A stretch of 64,000 bases of DNA from Phaeoceros laevis (GCA_049999765.1 JBNGIQ010009035.1:1-64000), one strand, 5' to 3'. Counted from the stretch's first letter, positions 33,838-45,092 are shown. Numbers and translations: made by a program. Notes: generated by a model from the sequence alone, not told the origin.

Positions 33838-36640
33838 ATGCCGATGAGGAACTCGCTGCCCAGCTCAGAGATGGAGGACGGCTTGCAAGCTGTAGAAATA
33901 TCCTCCGAAGCTGCACAAGTCCTGAGAGGCTTGCAAAATGGGCGCAAGGAAATTCCGTTGACTGCCTGCTTGTACGATCAAAAGGGATCGAAGCTGTACG
34001 AGAGAATCACAGAACTGGAGGAGTACTACCCGTTCCTGGCCGAGGAAGAGATGCTGCAACGCTGCTCCGCCCAGGTGGCCCAGCACATTCCTCCCGGCAG
34101 CGTTGTGGTGGAATTGGGTTGTGGCACCGGGAGGAAGACGGCAATCCTTCTGAGGGCGGTCCTCGCTAGGCACGCAAAGTGAGAACTCAGGGCTTGCAAG
34201 CACCGCCTGTGCCTCCTCCCGCCTCTTTTCTGACCAACCTAGCTTCGTTCAGGAGCTAGGTCGAATGCTGCTGCGGGAAATTGGCTAACTGTAAGTCGGT
34301 GTGCGGCGCTTTGGACATCTTGGTCAATGCAGATGCAAATTTGCGGGCATTGACGTGTCTGGGCCGTTTCTGGAGGAAGCTGTGAGGAATCTGCTGCGCC
34401 TGGTGCCAGGGTTGCTGGAGCAAGACGTCGATACCGTGCAGGCGGATTATTTGGAAGGTTTGAGGGAAGTGAGGAAGAGGTACCCGACCCAGTTGCTCAT
34501 CGTTGTTTGGCTGGGCAGCAGCGTGGGGAATCTGACCAGAGGTGGTGCCATTTCCTTCTTCCAAGACGTCGTAAGATCTGTTGGCTCTCACCACAAGTTC
34601 TTTCTTTGTGCTGGTACGTGCTATCTAAAAGACCAAAGTGAACGTGGTTGGTTTTTTCTGCTGGCTGGGAACTCAACTGATTTGGGAATCCATCCTTCAC
34701 GTCAGAGGTTCCCATGAATGAAAAAAAAATGGGCTGCTCTTGCAGACATGTGGAAGGATGCGGCACGGCTTTACTCGGCGTACCACGATTCCCAGGGAGT
34801 TACGGAGCTCTTCATCAAGAACGGCATGACTAATGCCTTGAGAATGTTGGGAGTCCCTGTCAGTGAAGAGGAGGAAGCCTCTTGGGTGTATGAAGTTGAG
34901 GTAAACAAGCATTTGCGTAGGGTGGAAATGTTTGTTCGTTTCCCAGAAGGAATCAGCCTCCCTGATGATTTAAAAATCGGGTATGTATTCATGGTGCCAG
35001 ATCATTGAGTTCCTCTCCACAGGCTTTCGTCCTGTTTCTACATAGTGGCTGAAGTGAGCAGTCCTAAAACCCTATTTGTTTGGCTGCAGACCTGGAGAGA
35101 GAGTGCTAATTGAGTTTTCAAGGAAATTCACGGTGGATGATCTGCAAGACTTGGCCACTGGAGCTGGATACACTATAAGCGCAGCCTGGCGGAACGAAGT
35201 CTATGGCAGTCAGATATTGGTGCCAGCCTTTGAGGACTTCCGTCAGTGTTGGGAGGACACCGATGAAATATTTGAGGGGCTCAGGGACTGGCGGGTGAAG
35301 CCCATCGACCTGCGCCATCCCTTCTGCTTCTACTAGTGAGTGTTTTTGGTAGCCTTACCTTCATTCAGCCACCCCCAGCTCCTTATTCCTTTTTGTGGTG
35401 TAAAACATGCATTCTTTTCTCTGATCTTTGTGTCCGCACCTGCTGCAGCGGACATGTCCATGCATTTGCCAAGCTGAAGCTGCTGCCTGAGAAGCCAGAA
35501 ACTGCGATGGATTTCATGTTTTCGAGGGGCATCGACCCCCATGTGGCGGATCCTTCACAGTGCCACTCCCACCCATCTGTCCCTTCAGAATGGCCTGAAC
35601 AGGCTGAGATTCTCAAGTACGGCAGGCAAGTCAGGGAGCAAATTCGACAAGCTCTGGAAGGAGGGAAGCTCAGCTTGCGGATGATCACTTTCGGTCTGGA
35701 GCATGAGCGGATGCACCAGGAGACTCTGCAATACATGGTGGTGCAGGAGAGGAAGGCATTGTTCGAAAAGAAGAAACTCCAGAACGGGACACATCACCAG
35801 ACAACCACAACAAACGGGCGCAGTCACACCAGCAGACCCGCCACCGCCACTGTGTCCATTCCTCCAGGGCCAGTCACACTGGGAATTGAGAGCAGCAGCG
35901 GCGCCTTCTTCTGGGATAACGAGTACCCGCCATACCGCACGAGCGTGGAAGGTGCGTTTGCTGTGAGCTCCAAGCCCGTCTCTGTCTCCCAGTTCCGCGA
36001 CTTCGTGTTGCGGAAAGGATACGAGCAGCGCGAGCTATGGCGAGTGGACGAGTACGCCGTTTTCCACGGGAAGGGCTTCAGGTGTCCCGCCACATGGTCC
36101 TTCATCGACGGAGACCTTTGGGTGCACTCGCCTGCGGCCTCCCGGCACTGGACCGAAGTGGCAGATGATCCTGTCTTCCTCAGCTTGGCGGAAGCCACAG
36201 CGTTTTGCAAGTGGGTGGGAGCCCGGATCATGACTGAAGCAGAGTACCAGCGCATCCTGGACGTGGTGGACGCTGGTGCTGGCCAAATTCCCAGTGCCAA
36301 GAAGAACAAGGATTTGCACAATGGCTACCATTCCAACGGGAACGGTGCCACCAAGGATGGGAGCAGGCCGAAGAGAGGTGGTGGTACTGCTACTAGGGTG
36401 GAGATGATGCGAGATGGCGGGTGGGAGTGGACCAGCAGCGCTTTTGCGCCCTTTTCTGGGTTTGAGGCCATGGCAGAGTACCCGGAGTACTCTACCGATT
36501 TCTTCGATGGAGAGCACTACGTGTTGAAAGGGTCCTCTCCTGTAACGCATCCTTGCTTGGTAAGGGACTCGTTCCGCAACTTCTACCAGAGGATGTATCC
36601 CTACGTCTTTGCCAAATTCAGGTGTTGCTACGATTTCTAG
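33838..36640 (+). CDS. EGT1: EGT1-type ergothioneine biosynthesis fusion enzyme (EgtD-EgtB)
   Basis: Five exons (33838-34178, 34333-34613, 34746-34980, 35090-35335, 35449-36640) join in phase to 764 residues. Residues ~20-340 are an EgtD-like histidine trimethyltransferase: YDQKGSKLYERIT, SAM motif VELGCGTGRKT (91-101), GIDVS (119-123), LGSSVGNL (174-181). After DLRHPFCFYYGH comes a DinB-like domain with candidate iron ligands H370, H453 and H457 (HERMHQE). A sulfatase-modifying-factor/FGE-type domain ends with SFRNFYQRMYPYVFAKFR. Fungal Egt1 has this same order: histidine to hercynine, then O2-dependent hercynylcysteine sulfoxide formation. OvoA has the reverse domain order. No cysteine-sulfoxide lyase partner is visible nearby. 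GT-AG introns and unremarkable composition argue against bacterial contamination. A Lys/Thr/Gly-rich linker (about 470-495) may be species-specific. Confidence 0.93.
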
Positions 36641-36683
36641 CTCGTCTGAAGCTGTACCAGGAGGAGGAGGCGTTTATTAGTTG

Positions 36684-36958
36684 CAGAAGGGGACCAGGAG
36701 AAGAACTGAGAAAATTCCTTGCCTTCTTTGGCAAACAAAGAAAACTTCTTGTTTTCTGTGGAAGGGGACCACTGGATGAGGCCTGCTGGAGGACGAAAAC
36801 TCCTTGTTTTCTGGTCTTCTTTGCAAACAAAGAATTTTTTTTGTTTTCTGTGGAAGGGGACCAGGAGATGAACTGGATGAGGCCTGTTGGAAGAAGAAAA
36901 CTCCTTGCTTTCTGGCCTTCTTTGGCAAACAAAGAAAACTTCTTGTTTGCTGTGTAGT
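36684..36958. repeat. Three imperfect repeats (72-100 bp) in the EGT1 3' UTR region
   Basis: Units start GGGGACCA at about 36684, 36756 and 36855. Each contains a CTTTGGCAAACAAAG-type near-palindrome and a CTTGTTTTCTG segment. The array begins 43 bases after the stop codon. Confidence 0.8.
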
Positions 36959-37503
36959 CTTGCCCTGGGCAGCCAGGGTGGGTAGGAAGAATCTCGCTTC
37001 CTCCCTGATGAATAGAAGTTGCCAAGGAGATAAATCTGAAATGATCCCTGCAAATTTCACTAGTGCATGTCAAACGTTCAAGAAGAGAACTGGTTTCCTG
37101 CAAGAGCCCGAATTCTGCTTCCCTTCTCTTTCATGGTATACAGTGACCTGTCACAGTGGATGAATCAACATGGGGCCGATCATATTATTCTTTTCTATTT
37201 CGCCGTGCTTACAGTCAATGCAGGCAGGGACACCACAGGACTTTACTTTATTAGGACTGCAGGAGTTCAGGACCCCAGGAATTCAGCTCTCATATATACA
37301 GTATGAGACCTACATCTTACGTCTGACTACCGTTAATCTACTCCTCGTGAACACGTAAGGGGATAACCACTTGCCCATAGCTGCACGGATCTGCCAGCTG
37401 CAGGAAGCCCTCGACCAGCTCTGTCAGAATCATTGCGGAGAACTAGTTAGAAGGTGGTTGGGGTAGCAGACATGGCTTTGCAACAAGGGCGTTCCGGGGA
37501 GGG

Positions 37504-38161
37504 ATGCAGCCTCGCATCACAACGCACATTCCGGATTTGATGCTCATCGTCATCGTTGCCATATCCAGCCTGGTGTCCAAGGCAGCATCAGTTGACTGCG
37601 AATTCCTTGCGAGGTGCATTTGAACGTAATTGGGGATCCATCCAGCAGCAGATATGCTGGACATGTACCCAACTACGCTTGCTTCAGGATTTTACAAATC
37701 TCTTGGGGCAAATTTTGCAAAATCGAGTTGATCGTGAGCAATGAATTCACGCTCGCTAAATATTGGAACCTGCAGCAGGAAGAGCAGGATTTGGCGCAGT
37801 CCAACATTTCCCACGCTATTCTTCTTCGGCTTGGTTCGAGCTTCCAGAGGAGAGGAGCATATGATCATGAGTCGCACTCTACGCTTCTAAATGCATATGG
37901 CCCTGAAAATATTGTCTCCCAAATGCAAGAACCTCCTCCTCATCAGTTGAGCTTTGGATTCCCTGGTCAAAATCTTGCAAGCATTTGCTTCACACTGGTT
38001 GCTGCGTGACTGAATTCGAACTCGGATCCCTAACTGTAGACATACAATGAAGCAGGTTCAGATGAGTCGGCACCTGGAGAGCTCAAGGTCATCAAAACAG
38101 ATCATCCTCCCTCCAACTTCTTTCAGTGCAAGATATCCTAAGCCTGGAGAAACTCCAACGG
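37504..38161 (+). pseudogene. Peptide-precursor family copy 1 (probably damaged)
   Basis: The signal-peptide exon at 37504-37613 reads MQPRITTHIPDLMLIVIVAI then SSLVSKAAS. The middle exon at about 37788-37946 keeps the gGATTTGGCGCAG start. The last exon at about 38056-38161 reads VQMSRHLESSRSSKQ, then PPTSFSARYPKPGETPTAPA and a stop. Damage: the donor of intron 2 is TT where other copies have GT (after CATCAG), and the frame entering the middle exon does not match the frame that stays open in it. The sequence most resembles copy 2, with which it forms a tandem pair. Confidence 0.65.
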
Positions 38162-38201
38162 CACCGGCCTAGTGACGGGGCCCGAGGAGCCTTCCGACAA
38201 G

Positions 38202-38805
38202 CCTTGGGGCGTTACGGGGTGGGTTGCCAGATTGGCATCACGGATTTGCTGCTCATAATTGTGAGGATGGTACTTGAGAATGTACCCAACTACGCTTGCT
38301 TCAGGATTTGTCTTCGAGGAGGCACGATAAATATGGGGCAGAATTCTGCAATACCGACTTGAGTGCTCAATGAATTCACGCTCGCTATAGGAACCTGCAG
38401 CAGGTAGGACAGAATTTGGCGCAGTCCAGCATTCCCGAAGCTATTCTTCTTCGGCGTCTGATATCTGCTTGGCCATGGGCATGGTTCGAGCTTCCCCTGG
38501 ACAGGGCCACATGAGTCGCACTCTACGCTTGGAAATGGCCCTGACAATTTCGAATTCCGAACGCAACATCCTCATCAGGTGAGCTGAGAACTAGTACTGC
38601 CTGCTAGAATTTTGCAAGCATTTGCTTCACACTGGTAGCTGCCTGACCGAATTTGAATGCGGACATCTAAATGTGATACAATGAAGAAGGTTCGAATGCG
38701 TCGGCACCTCGGGGGCACAAGGTCATCAAGAGGGCTCATCCGCCCTCCTCCAAACTTCTACATCCACTACTGGAAAATATCCTTGAGGTACTCCACCGTC
38801 AGCAG
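38202..38805 (+). pseudogene. Peptide-precursor family copy 2 (decayed)
   Basis: The start codon position reads GTG in the signal exon (about 38219). The middle exon (about 38424-38578) begins EFGAVQHSRSYSSSAS but shifts frame before its conserved end CCTCATCAG|GTGAGC. The last exon (from about 38683) begins VRMRRHL and RSSRG..RPPP, then needs a frame change to reach a GTPPSAD-like end. It lies about 650 bp from copy 1 in direct tandem. No function is expected as it stands. Confidence 0.65.
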
Positions 38806-38819
38806 ACTGAGTGTGACAG

Positions 38820-38917
38820 GGCCTGAGGAAGGAACCTTCCGACAAGGACGGTCCAGGGTGGATTGCCAGCTTCGCAGCTGTCACGGATATCAGGAGGGCT
38901 CATTCGGAAAACTTCTA
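38820..38917 (+). pseudogene. Peptide-precursor family copy 3 (5' remnant)
   Basis: Only the leader and first part of the signal exon survive (GGGTGGATTGCCAGCTTCGC, matching the copies at 44273 and 45093). The match stops where the 320-bp repeat element begins at 38918, suggesting that the element inserted into, or recombined with, a third tandem copy. Confidence 0.55.
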
Positions 38918-39240
38918 TGACCTGCAAAACGTTACATTCCTTCTTGGTTTGGTATCGGAGGGGGCCGCGCGAACGCGAACCCCCGCTCACACAAATTATG
39001 ACGTCTATTCTCCCCGTAGGGAGATAGTAGAGCAAGCCTCTGTCCAAGTGCAATGAGAGAAGCTACTCTAGGGCATCACCCGTCCTGATCAGTGATGCAC
39101 CCCGTCCAGGTAAGTATGTAAGACAGGGTAGGTTCTCAGTAAATGAGGACAATGACAGGGGGGCTCGCTGGTTCTGCCCGCTATGGGGTAAAAATACGCG
39201 GTTTCAGGTGTTTCAGCTCCGGCTTTTAGGGAACAAAGCC
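38918..39240. repeat. ~320-bp dispersed repeat element, copy 1
   Basis: Starts TGACCTGCAAAAC and matches 47722-48040 in the same orientation. Shared blocks include a GC hairpin (GGGGCCGCGCGAACGCG), CTCACACAAATTATGACGTC, GAGATAGTAGAGCAAGCCTC, a GGGCATCAC..GTGATG stem and TGGTTCTGCCCGCTATGGGG. It ends near a C12 run. No ORF is conserved between copies, while paired stems are. It could be a SINE-like element or a structured RNA. Confidence 0.7.
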
Positions 39241-40637
39241 CCCCCCCCCCGCCTGGTAGGATAAATATTAGGGAAGCTTGATAACCCGAAATTAATAGAG
39301 ATATGGCAATGTCATCGCCATTAGCAATGGCGATTCCGGTCTGCACCCCAGTCACGGATTGCACGATGTTTGGCTTGTGGAACTTGTGTGTGTTCTCTAC
39401 AACGCTCGGAGTTTTGTAGCCTGAAGCACAAGCACCAATTCTGGTTCCTAGAATGATCTCCTTTATCCTTTGGCCTATTAAGCGCCTCCGTAATTGAATC
39501 CTTTGGCTGCAAGATGGGAATCATGAAAGTTTTGTTTGCAGATGCAGCTACGATGACAGCTTTTCACCTTTCGCTTTTTTGAGCAGTGCTGAAAATTGGC
39601 ATGCTTCTGTTTCAGGCCTAGGAGTACTTTTGTTGAAAGGTACATGGTTGCTCGATGATTCATGGCATGGTGGCAGCTGTTGTTGCAGTAGGCAATGTAA
39701 ATGACGCAGTCTTAGAGATCAAGGTACTACATGGTTGGGGGCTGTTTGGCACCACCACTAGTTGATGTGTAACATTGCGTCAATTACATTGCCTACTGCA
39801 AGCAAAAGCTACCACCATGCCATGAATCATTGAGCCATAGAGCCAAGGTAGAGGAGCCCAATCTTAGTTGAAAGCCAAATGGGAAAAGGCTTGACATCCT
39901 GCAGAGCATCCTCGAGCTCCCCAATAGTGTGAGGTCAGCCATGGCCAGTTCCGGGGTGCCCTCCACTCAAGATGCTCCATCTTTCTATGATCTGGGTCAA
40001 TGTGAACAGTCTCACCAGTTCCATCAAAGAGTCAACTTGCTCTTCCGTTAGCAAGTTGTTTGTAGGAGGGCGAGTTGCACCACAAGCTTAAGTAATCAAG
40101 ATGAAGGCCACACCAAAAGTTGATCAAGGGGTCGTCTTTGTATAGTGGAACATCTACCAGGCTGAGCTTGTAGAGATGCAGCAAGTTCAGCCATCAAAGC
40201 TAGGGAAGAGTTCTTGCCATGTGCAAAAGAAAAGAAACGAAACGAAACGAAAAGAAAATAAAATAAAAAATAAAATAAAAAAGAAATGAAATGATTTGAA
40301 TTGAATTGAATTGCAGAAAATTCGAGGTTGTATGTCTTGCTGCAAACCACTAAATCACAAGTTGGGCAACCCTACGCTCTTAGCTCATTCTAACAACCAT
40401 CATAAATAATTTTTCTGACACATTAGATAAATCCCAGCTCAACTGTACCGCAGCTCCTATTTTCTGGACACAATTCCAGTGCGAGGTCTGGAATTTGAGT
40501 CATCTTGTGCCTTGTGAAGGACGTTGTCATCTTGTGCCTTAATATGAAGGATGTTGCCACCCGCAGCTGGGATGCCATGGTAGCCTCGATCCATTTCTTT
40601 TCAGCGCGTCCAACTGCGGGTTCGGCCAAAAACCCAG
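39241..40637. other. Spacer with fold-back and simple repeats
   Basis: No gene is recognised. It contains the fold-back at 39643-39838 and an A-rich simple repeat at about 40230-40315 with AAACG, AAAAT and GAATT units. Confidence 0.55.
39643..39838. repeat. Fold-back element with ~62-bp arms
   Basis: The left arm 39643-39711 and the right arm about 39776-39838 are inverted near-copies (core GATTCATGGCATGGTGG and GCAGTAGGCAATGTAA), with a ~65-bp loop. MITE-like, or a locus able to give a long hairpin RNA. Confidence 0.8.
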
Positions 40638-41219
40638 CCAGCATACTTAGGGTTACTTAAGGATTAGGCTAATACACCGTGACGTGGAAGTGACCAAATA
40701 TCTGGCACGCTTTGCTGGCAGGCGACATGCTGAGCAACCCTGACGACGGGCCGAGAGGGTTGCTGCCCCTCCTAGTGCTGGTACTCTTGTTTCGTTCCCG
40801 TCCTGCATAGTTGTTGAATACTCCAGCTTCGTTCCCGTCAGGCTTCGAACGCCATAGCTCTCCCGTCAGGCTTCGGGACGAGATTGAGATGCGAGAAGGT
40901 TGGCGCGATGCGAGAAGGCTGGCGCGCGCTGCGAGAAGGCTGGCTGTGAATGTTGAATGAAAGGTCAGCCTTTCAGGCTCGAGGAGGCCTGAAAGGCTGG
41001 CCTTTTGGCGTGCCCGAGCTCATTGCAATCACTGGGAGCTAGGACCCACCATCGGTTTCATGATTGGCTGTGGGTCGTAACTCATGTTGTTTAGCAAGTT
41101 TGATTCGTAACTTTGTTAGCTCCTTTTCTCTTTACATCTTTATTTATTTTTTGTCATAGTTTACTTCTGTTCCTACCCTTGACATCATCAACTTGTTGTC
41201 TTGTGCAAGCTTTCACAAC

Positions 41220-42790
41220 ATTGACGTGCAGAGCATGAATATGCCATCCGATTTTGCGTATGACTTGGTGTACTTCAAGTTGTGGCAGTCCAAAGTTTCC
41301 AATCCAATATTAGTCTTGCATTTATCTATCTGCGAGTCAAAGCATGTTTAATCCCTTTTCCTAGATCTTGTAAAATATGATCTCTGTCCTTGAGCTGGGG
41401 AAGTAATGGGGAATGTAGGAAAAATAAAAATAAAATAAAAAGGGACAACAAGTTTGGAGGTGAGTGCTCATTGTGGGCAAAGACTTCCAAAACAACCAAT
41501 ATTGGGAACTCTATTCCTATCTCATCCTTGTGCTTTTGTGCTAACATTTTTAAGTTGAGCCTGGGAACTCTATTCCTATCTCATCCTTGTGCTTTTGTGC
41601 TAACATTTTTAAGTTGAGCCTGTAAAATTCTCCTCGACGTGTTGGTCGTGATTATGCTGTCCATTTTTGCATATGAGTTGGTGTGCTGCAAGTTGTGGCC
41701 GTCCAAAGTTTGGAATCCATTGTTAGTCTTGCGGTTCTCTATCTGCGGGCCAAAGCATGGCAAATCCTTTTTTAAAATGTGTTGTCTGGGAAATGAAGTG
41801 TGGTCTATCATGCCTTCTTGAAATCACATGTTTACTTCTCTTCTTTACCTTGCACAAATTCTAGAAAATGCACATCTTGTTAGCCTGGACAATTTTAGGT
41901 TGGAGATCTGCTGAGTCGAGAACGTCTCTNNNNNNNNNNNNNNNNNNNNNNNNNNNNNNNNNNNNNNNNNNNNNNNNNNNNNNNNNNNNNNNNNNNNNNN
42001 NNNNNNNNNNNNNNNNNNNNNNNNNNNNNAGCTAGAAGAAAATCAAATCTATTGTTGTACCTGTAGTATCTATACTCAAATTCCAAGAGCTAGAAGAAAA
42101 TCAAATCTATTTTTGTACCTGTAGTATCTATACTGAAATTCCAAGGGTGCACCTGCAGAGCTTTCTACTAGGAAACATGTATGCAAGTAGTGGGGAATCA
42201 AGGAAAAATAAAAGTAAAATAAAAAGGGACAACAAGTTTGGAGGTGACTCCTCATTGCGAGCAAAGACTTCTATTACAACCTATGGTGGAACTCTATTCC
42301 TATCTCTAGAGAAACTAGCACGCATGAGCAAGTAGAACAATAATAGAATAATGATGTGCTCACCCATGGTGAGTTACATATCACCAAGAGGTGACACCGC
42401 TTCACACAACGTTTCAACTAGACACACTTATTCAAAACGTTGTGTCCATACGTATTGACACACTAATTACTTAACCCAAAGGCTACTATGTAACATATCT
42501 AACTTTAATTTCCTTTAATCTCATCCTTGTGATTCTGTGCCAACATTTTAAAGTTGGGCCTACAAAATTCTCCTTGACGTGCTGATTGTGAATATGCTGT
42601 CCATTTTTGCATATGAGTTGGTGTGCTGCAAGTTGTAGCTGTCCAAAGATTGCAATCCACTGTTGGTCTTGCATTTCTCTGTACACGAGCCAAAGCATGG
42701 CAAATCCTTTTTGAAGTGTCTTTTAAAATATGCTGCCTAGGAAATGAAGTGTGTTCTATCATACCCTCATGGAATGACATGTTTCTGTAA
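41220..42790. repeat. Internal tandemly repeated blocks
   Basis: A block around CATATGAGTTGGTGTGCTGC and AAAGCATGGCAAATCC occurs at about 41575-41815 and 42515-42770, with a more diverged copy at 41222-41365. A second block (AAAAGGGACAACAAGTTTGG) occurs at about 41402-41500 and 42186-42290. Nested short duplications are a 59-bp pair at 41504-41621 and a 58-bp pair at 42030-42145. No coding family is recognised. Confidence 0.75.
41930..42029. other. Assembly gap (100 N)
   Basis: One hundred N, directly followed by a 58-bp tandem duplication, so the assembly here may be collapsed. Confidence 0.95.
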
Positions 42791-43358
42791 CTTTCTGATT
42801 GTTTTTACTCCTCTTCTTTACCTTGCACAAAATCTAGAAAATGCAAATCTTGTCAGATTAGACAGTTTTGAGCTGGAGAGTGTGCATTGCATCTCCATCT
42901 ATGACACATATTTTTTCCAAGGAACTCCACATCTTCAAAATCTTGACCATAATCCTACTCCTGTTTCTGTGAAAAAGCAAAAACTGTAAGAAACGTATCA
43001 AAATGTATGGGAACGCGTTTCCGTTTCTTTGGTTTCCAACCAGTGGGAAATAAGTGTAGTTGCACTAGGGAAGCAAGAAAAAATAAAGTCTGCCTTAAAG
43101 GTGACAGATTGTTGTGTCGTTGACAAGAATACTATGGTTTTAGTAAGTACGAATTGTGGTGGAAATGGAAGTTTAAAAAATTCAGCAGCTATGGCCTGTC
43201 GGGAACGAAACAAGAGTACCGGCACCAGGAGGGGCAGCAACCCTCCCGGCCCGTCGCCAGGGTTGCTCAGCCCATCGCCTGCCAGCAAAGCGTACCAGAT
43301 ATTTGGTCGCTTCCACGTCACGATGTATTAGCTTAATCCTTAACCCTAAGTATGCTGG

Positions 43359-44272
43359 GGTCTGAGAAGACCCACTGTCAAATGCTGGTTCCTGCTCGGT
43401 TAGTTGACTAGGGTAGCTTGCTGAAATCGTGCGAGGTGAGAGGAAAGAATACCCTCTATCCACTCCTAGGAAAACAGTTAAGCTCAAGCAATGTACTGGA
43501 AGCTTTGCTAAGAAGGGCAGAGGGCAGGTGGCAAAGACCACCAATGTGAAAGAAATGGTGCTGCACTCAGTTCTGAGAGAGCTGACCAGCCCACAGGAAA
43601 CAGAGCAAAGGTACGGCTAGACCTTGTGAACAGCTGCATACAGCGTCATAGAAAAACCCAGCAGTAGGCTCCACGAATCCTAGGTTGGCACACTGCCAGG
43701 GAGTAGCAACCTCCAAGACGACACAACAGTGCTTGAGCCCCTCCCAATTAGCCTCCCAGGAACACAGCTTCCGGTACAAAGGACGACTCAATGTCATGAA
43801 AGATCGAATACACCGAAAATGAGAGCCGTGTTTGTGCTATCGAGCCTACCCTCTAAATACTCCTTGATTCTAAATACTCCTTGATCCTGCCGCATTGCGG
43901 TTTCCCTACATCTAAACCTAACACAAGGGGGAAACCTACATCTTATGGAATCCTAATTCCCGCCTCTATGCTGCCTCATGAGGCTGCTGGCATTAGCCCG
44001 CACAGCATACAAAATTACGTTTTGCTGAAAAAGGATTTGACAGGTCGGACCGACTCGGACGCGTGCAAAAAGTCTCATTTTCGCCTCGTTTCGCAATGCA
44101 ACCAACCGTTTGCCATAGGCAGGCCGCTCGTCGCTTCGAAAGCACAGACCTGTCTGAGGCTCTTGTGAAGCTCTCGCTCGAAAGCGGTACCGCCAGCCAG
44201 CCACCGATCGCTAAAGCTAGTTAAAAGAAGAAGATAGCCTAAGGATCCGGAGCTTTGCAAAGAGGGCGGTCC
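43359..44272. other. Spacer without recognisable gene
   Basis: Only short ORFs without family features. Leader-like sequence for the next peptide locus begins near 44245 (GAGCTTTGCAAAGAGGGCGG). Confidence 0.5.
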
Positions 44273-44600
44273 ATGGTGGATTGCCAGCTTCGCGTCCCGG
44301 ATTTCCTGCTCTTCAGTATCGTTGCCATTTTATCCAGCCTTGTGCCCAATTGCAAATGTAAAGCATCAGCGTCAATTTCTTTGCGAGGTGAAGGGCTGTC
44401 CTTGAACTCAGCAGCTTGTTGATCATGAGCTCTTGCAACAGTAATTAATTTGGCCATGGAGCACGAATTCGAATGACTTCGAATGAAAGAACTCAATGCT
44501 TGCAATTGCAACCAGTGCAGTGCCTGGAACAACAGCATTTGGCGCAGCTCAGCCTGTCCAACGTCACACCGGTAGCTTTCAACTGCGATTGCCATCCCAT
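44273..44600 (+). pseudogene. Peptide-precursor family copy 4 (last exon missing)
   Basis: The signal exon 44273-44387 encodes MVDCQLRVPDFLLFSIVAIL, then SSLVP..KASASISLR. The GT donor at 44388 is intact. The middle exon 44536-44600 opens (A)FGAAQPVQRHTGSFQ and ends before a GTGCAA donor-like site. In the next kilobase I cannot find a VRMRRLL-type last exon. Instead there is a short tandem repeat of CAGTGTGCTTT. It is therefore either a truncated pseudogene or a gene with a divergent end. Confidence 0.55.
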
Positions 44601-44692
44601 GTGCAACTGGCTGTGGGGCGTGGTTATACGTACCTTTTGCTCTCTATTAGATAAGCACACTCAGTCTGTTTTGCACAATGTGCAGTGCAAAA

Positions 44693-44765
44693 AACAGTGT
44701 GCTTTGACCCGATCAGTGTGCTTTGCGAAACAGTGTGCTTTACGGAACAGTGTGCTTTACTTAAC
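44693..44765. repeat. CAGTGTGCTTT tandem repeat, four copies
   Basis: Four copies of ACAGTGTGCTTT-like units at 16-20-bp spacing, where the last exon of peptide copy 4 would be expected. Confidence 0.8.
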
Positions 44766-45092
44766 CCGATCCCCGGAAGATACACCCCAGGAGTTGAGCT
44801 CCAGGGCTGTTAACGTTGTCTTTGAGCTGACAATAGCACAGAAGAAGGTTCAGAGCAGGTTCAAAGCAGGTTCAGCAGGCTCATATTTCGAGGCAGTTTT
44901 GGATACTACTTTGAACACACGCGCTTGACTAAAGTCAATATAAACCTGTAAACATGTAGGGGTGCAAGGCTTAAGAGGAGAGCACCCACGGTCCACGAAT
45001 CCATTAGTCCAGAAGGTTTTGCTTGCAACGGCAGGCAGGCAACGTCAGGCATCTCATCCGGGGGCCACAGACAGCTGAGAACCGCATCACGA

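Larger units (their letters stand above)
40638..43358. mobile_element. 2.7-kb inverted-repeat element (non-autonomous)
   Basis: The terminal arms 40638-40800 and 43201-43358 are inverted copies of ~160 bp, beginning CCAGCATACTTAGGG and ending TTTCGTTCCC. The interior has no transposase ORF. It carries partly repeated AT-rich blocks (see separate entry) and a 100-N gap. A target-site duplication is not evident, so it could be a decayed DNA transposon or two independent insertions in opposite orientation. Confidence 0.6.

Noticed and set aside
35824-36550. Long minus-strand frames opposite EGT1
   Set aside because: Shadows of the well-supported EGT1 last exon, without their own motifs.
42744-42989. 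Possible LRR-like tail (NLVRLDSFELESVHC)
   Set aside because: Only one weak LxxLxL-like stretch, inside a repeat element, with no further repeats or NB-ARC motifs.
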